Positions 62,802 to 64,000 of a stretch of 64,000 bases of DNA are shown piece by piece (positions within the stretch are counted from its first letter, which is position 1; every line of letters starts with the position of its first letter). The notes below the pieces were generated by a model that did no database searches, was not told where the DNA came from, and saw only the letters and a program-made list of their open reading frames with translations. The stretch is from Drosophila miranda. Its lineage: Eukaryota > Arthropoda > Insecta > Diptera > Drosophilidae. The stretch is from contig NC_046676.1 of the NCBI RefSeq assembly GCF_003369915.1, positions 17,528,001-17,592,000 on the forward strand, in the 5' to 3' direction. Both the position numbers and the translations under genes were made by a program.

Positions 62802-62832
62802 TTACGGTATATTTATATATTACGGTCACACT
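62802..62832 (+). promoter_or_regulatory. motif 6 plus motif 1 core promoter of the right-edge gene
   Basis: ACGGTATATTT (ending 62814), close to motif 6, is followed after 8 bases by CGGTCACACT (62823-62832), a near-perfect Drosophila motif 1. This pair in this order and orientation is a known TATA-less promoter type in Drosophila. It points to a transcription start just downstream, about 0.7 kb before the ATG of the gene that runs off the window. Confidence 0.7.
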
Positions 62833-63553
62833 CAACGTGTGTCAAAAATTGTTGTTGCTGCACGCAATACGCGAATTTTTCGCTGCACAAAATTCAGCAT
62901 TTTAACATAAAAATAACTGCAATTAATACAAACAGCTAAGTGCACAATAAGCTTACAAGTGCCGGTCACAATTTTGAATAAGGGATTGTTGTCAATCCAC
63001 GCGCGATAGTGCGGAAATCACGTGATGAAAATACGCCTGAAAATCGCCCTCGTCCGTGAAATGTGATATAGTTTTTCTTCCAATTGGGTGGAAATTGGCT
63101 TTATATTAGACTTCATCGAGTGCCGCAGTGTTTTGATCAGTGGAACACCCCAAGCCATGCAGCGGCAAAATGTGAACCTGTTTGGACGTACTCAGTGCGA
63201 GTCCTACGCGATAAATGCGCAGTACAGGGGAAATTAGAGGCCGTCTGCAGAGGACTTCTTCCTCCGGCCCTCCCTACTCGCACGGGCAAGGCCCAATCGG
63301 TCCCGCTCTCGCTCCACCTATTCCTGGCATACGAGGAATAAGAAGCAAATAAATTGCATCCAATCCAGTCCAGACTTTGAACTTGCACTTGTGTGCGTGT
63401 GTGCGTGTGTGTGTGCCCGCCCGCTTCTTTATGTGCATGTGTGTGTGTACGGAAAACAAAAGAAAAGCCCCCAGCGTGATAGGCGCAGGGGAAGCAGCGA
63501 CAAAAGAAGCGAAAACCCGCCCCTGCCCCTTCTATAATCAACACAAAGACACA

Positions 63554-64000
63554 ATGTTCTCCCTGCCCTGGCTGCTTCTCATGGGCGCTCTGCTGCTCCT
63601 CAGCTCCAGCTGCGGTAAGTCGTGTTTCCGTTGGGGATGGGAGGATGGAGCTCGGGGCGGCCCTCGTGCGCTTGCCTCAGGTGCGAAACTAACCTAATTT
63701 CCGACACACTTTGCAGCCACCCCAATTGAATTGGTCATGAATACCAGTTCCTCGATCGGGGCCACCACCTCCGAAGCAGGCAAGTGGCAGCCACCACCAG
63801 AAGCAGCAGCAGTAGCAGCAACGACGACGACAAGGGCGCCAACGGTGAAAGCAGACGAAACAGCTGGCCAGGCTTATCTAACAAAATCGACGTCGCCATC
63901 GCTGACGACGTTGTCCGCTGATAACAGGAGCCATGACAGCAACATCAACAGCAATAACAAAAGCAGCCTCAACAATAGCAATAGCCACGGCTACAGCAAC
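63554..64000 (+). CDS. secreted or membrane protein, Ser/Thr/Asn-rich, cut by the window edge
   Basis: Exon 1 (63554-63614) codes a signal peptide: MFSLPWLLLMGALLLLSSSC. Exon 2 starts at 63717 after TTTGCAG and stays open to the end of the window, giving 115 codons so far. The mature part begins ATPIELVMNTSSSIGATT and becomes rich in Ala, Thr, Ser and Asn (EAAAVAATTTTRAP, NSNNKSSLNNSNS), as in mucin-like or stalk regions of cell-surface proteins. NxS/T sites are frequent. A longer frame starting at 63377 in the leader is translated TG/CA repeat and was not used. No domain is reached before the edge, so the family cannot be named. Confidence 0.7.

Noticed and set aside
63377..63553. Upstream extension of the right-edge gene from 63377
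   Set aside because: The added residues are translated TG/CA repeat (CVRVCVPARFF) and would bury the clear signal peptide that starts at 63554.

Overview
This is insect nuclear DNA, almost certainly from a Drosophila species. The genes are split by many short introns of about 55-70 bp, and the promoters carry Drosophila core elements (DRE, TATA plus Inr, motif 1/motif 6). The products match Drosophila families closely: an Arf6 identical in length to Arf51F, the PNR-class nuclear receptor unfulfilled/Hr51, the TRAIP-class ligase nopo and an ARMC6 homologue. Many hexanucleotide microsatellites and an interspersed repeat with GGTATATTTT motifs would fit an obscura-group species, but that is inference.

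Layout. Positions 1-17,600 show no gene I can support; the stretch is rich in simple repeats and may be intergenic or intronic regulatory DNA. A small secreted C-type lectin (17,674-18,252, +) has a clear TATA/Inr promoter, and a decayed copy of that promoter lies about 0.9 kb downstream. From 18.5 to 24.4 kb is noncoding except for two decayed coding-like fragments near 22.6 and 23.3 kb. A receptor-type guanylate cyclase with a NIT-like sensor domain follows (24,459-28,757, +, 12 exons).

A repeat block with motif-6-like elements leads into the ARMC6 homologue (30,114-31,584, +), which converges on nopo (31,812-33,470, -). nopo is head-to-head with a MIF4G-like gene (34,353-37,504, +) whose first intron carries a complete Tc1/mariner-type miniature element. 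A RING-DM9 chimeric gene (38,674-39,435, -) follows, with a RING that closely resembles the nopo RING.

Hr51/unf occupies 40,279-46,013 (-), with its extreme N terminus not located. An exon-like hydrophobic segment sits in one of its introns. From 46 to 60 kb there are two 5'-truncated, frame-broken LINEs on the minus strand, a third LINE fragment on the plus strand, and other decayed pieces. Arf51F (60,159-60,904, -) is complete and encodes 175 aa. The window ends inside a gene encoding a secreted or membrane protein with a low-complexity extracellular region (63,554 onward, +), preceded by a motif 6/motif 1 promoter.

The genes do not form one pathway. Most are housekeeping or signalling genes that lie close together (ubiquitin ligase, translation-type scaffold, small GTPase), alongside one developmental nuclear receptor with large introns that have accumulated transposons. 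Exon joins were chosen by GT-AG sites, reading phase and family conservation, and each complete gene model keeps an open frame across all joins.
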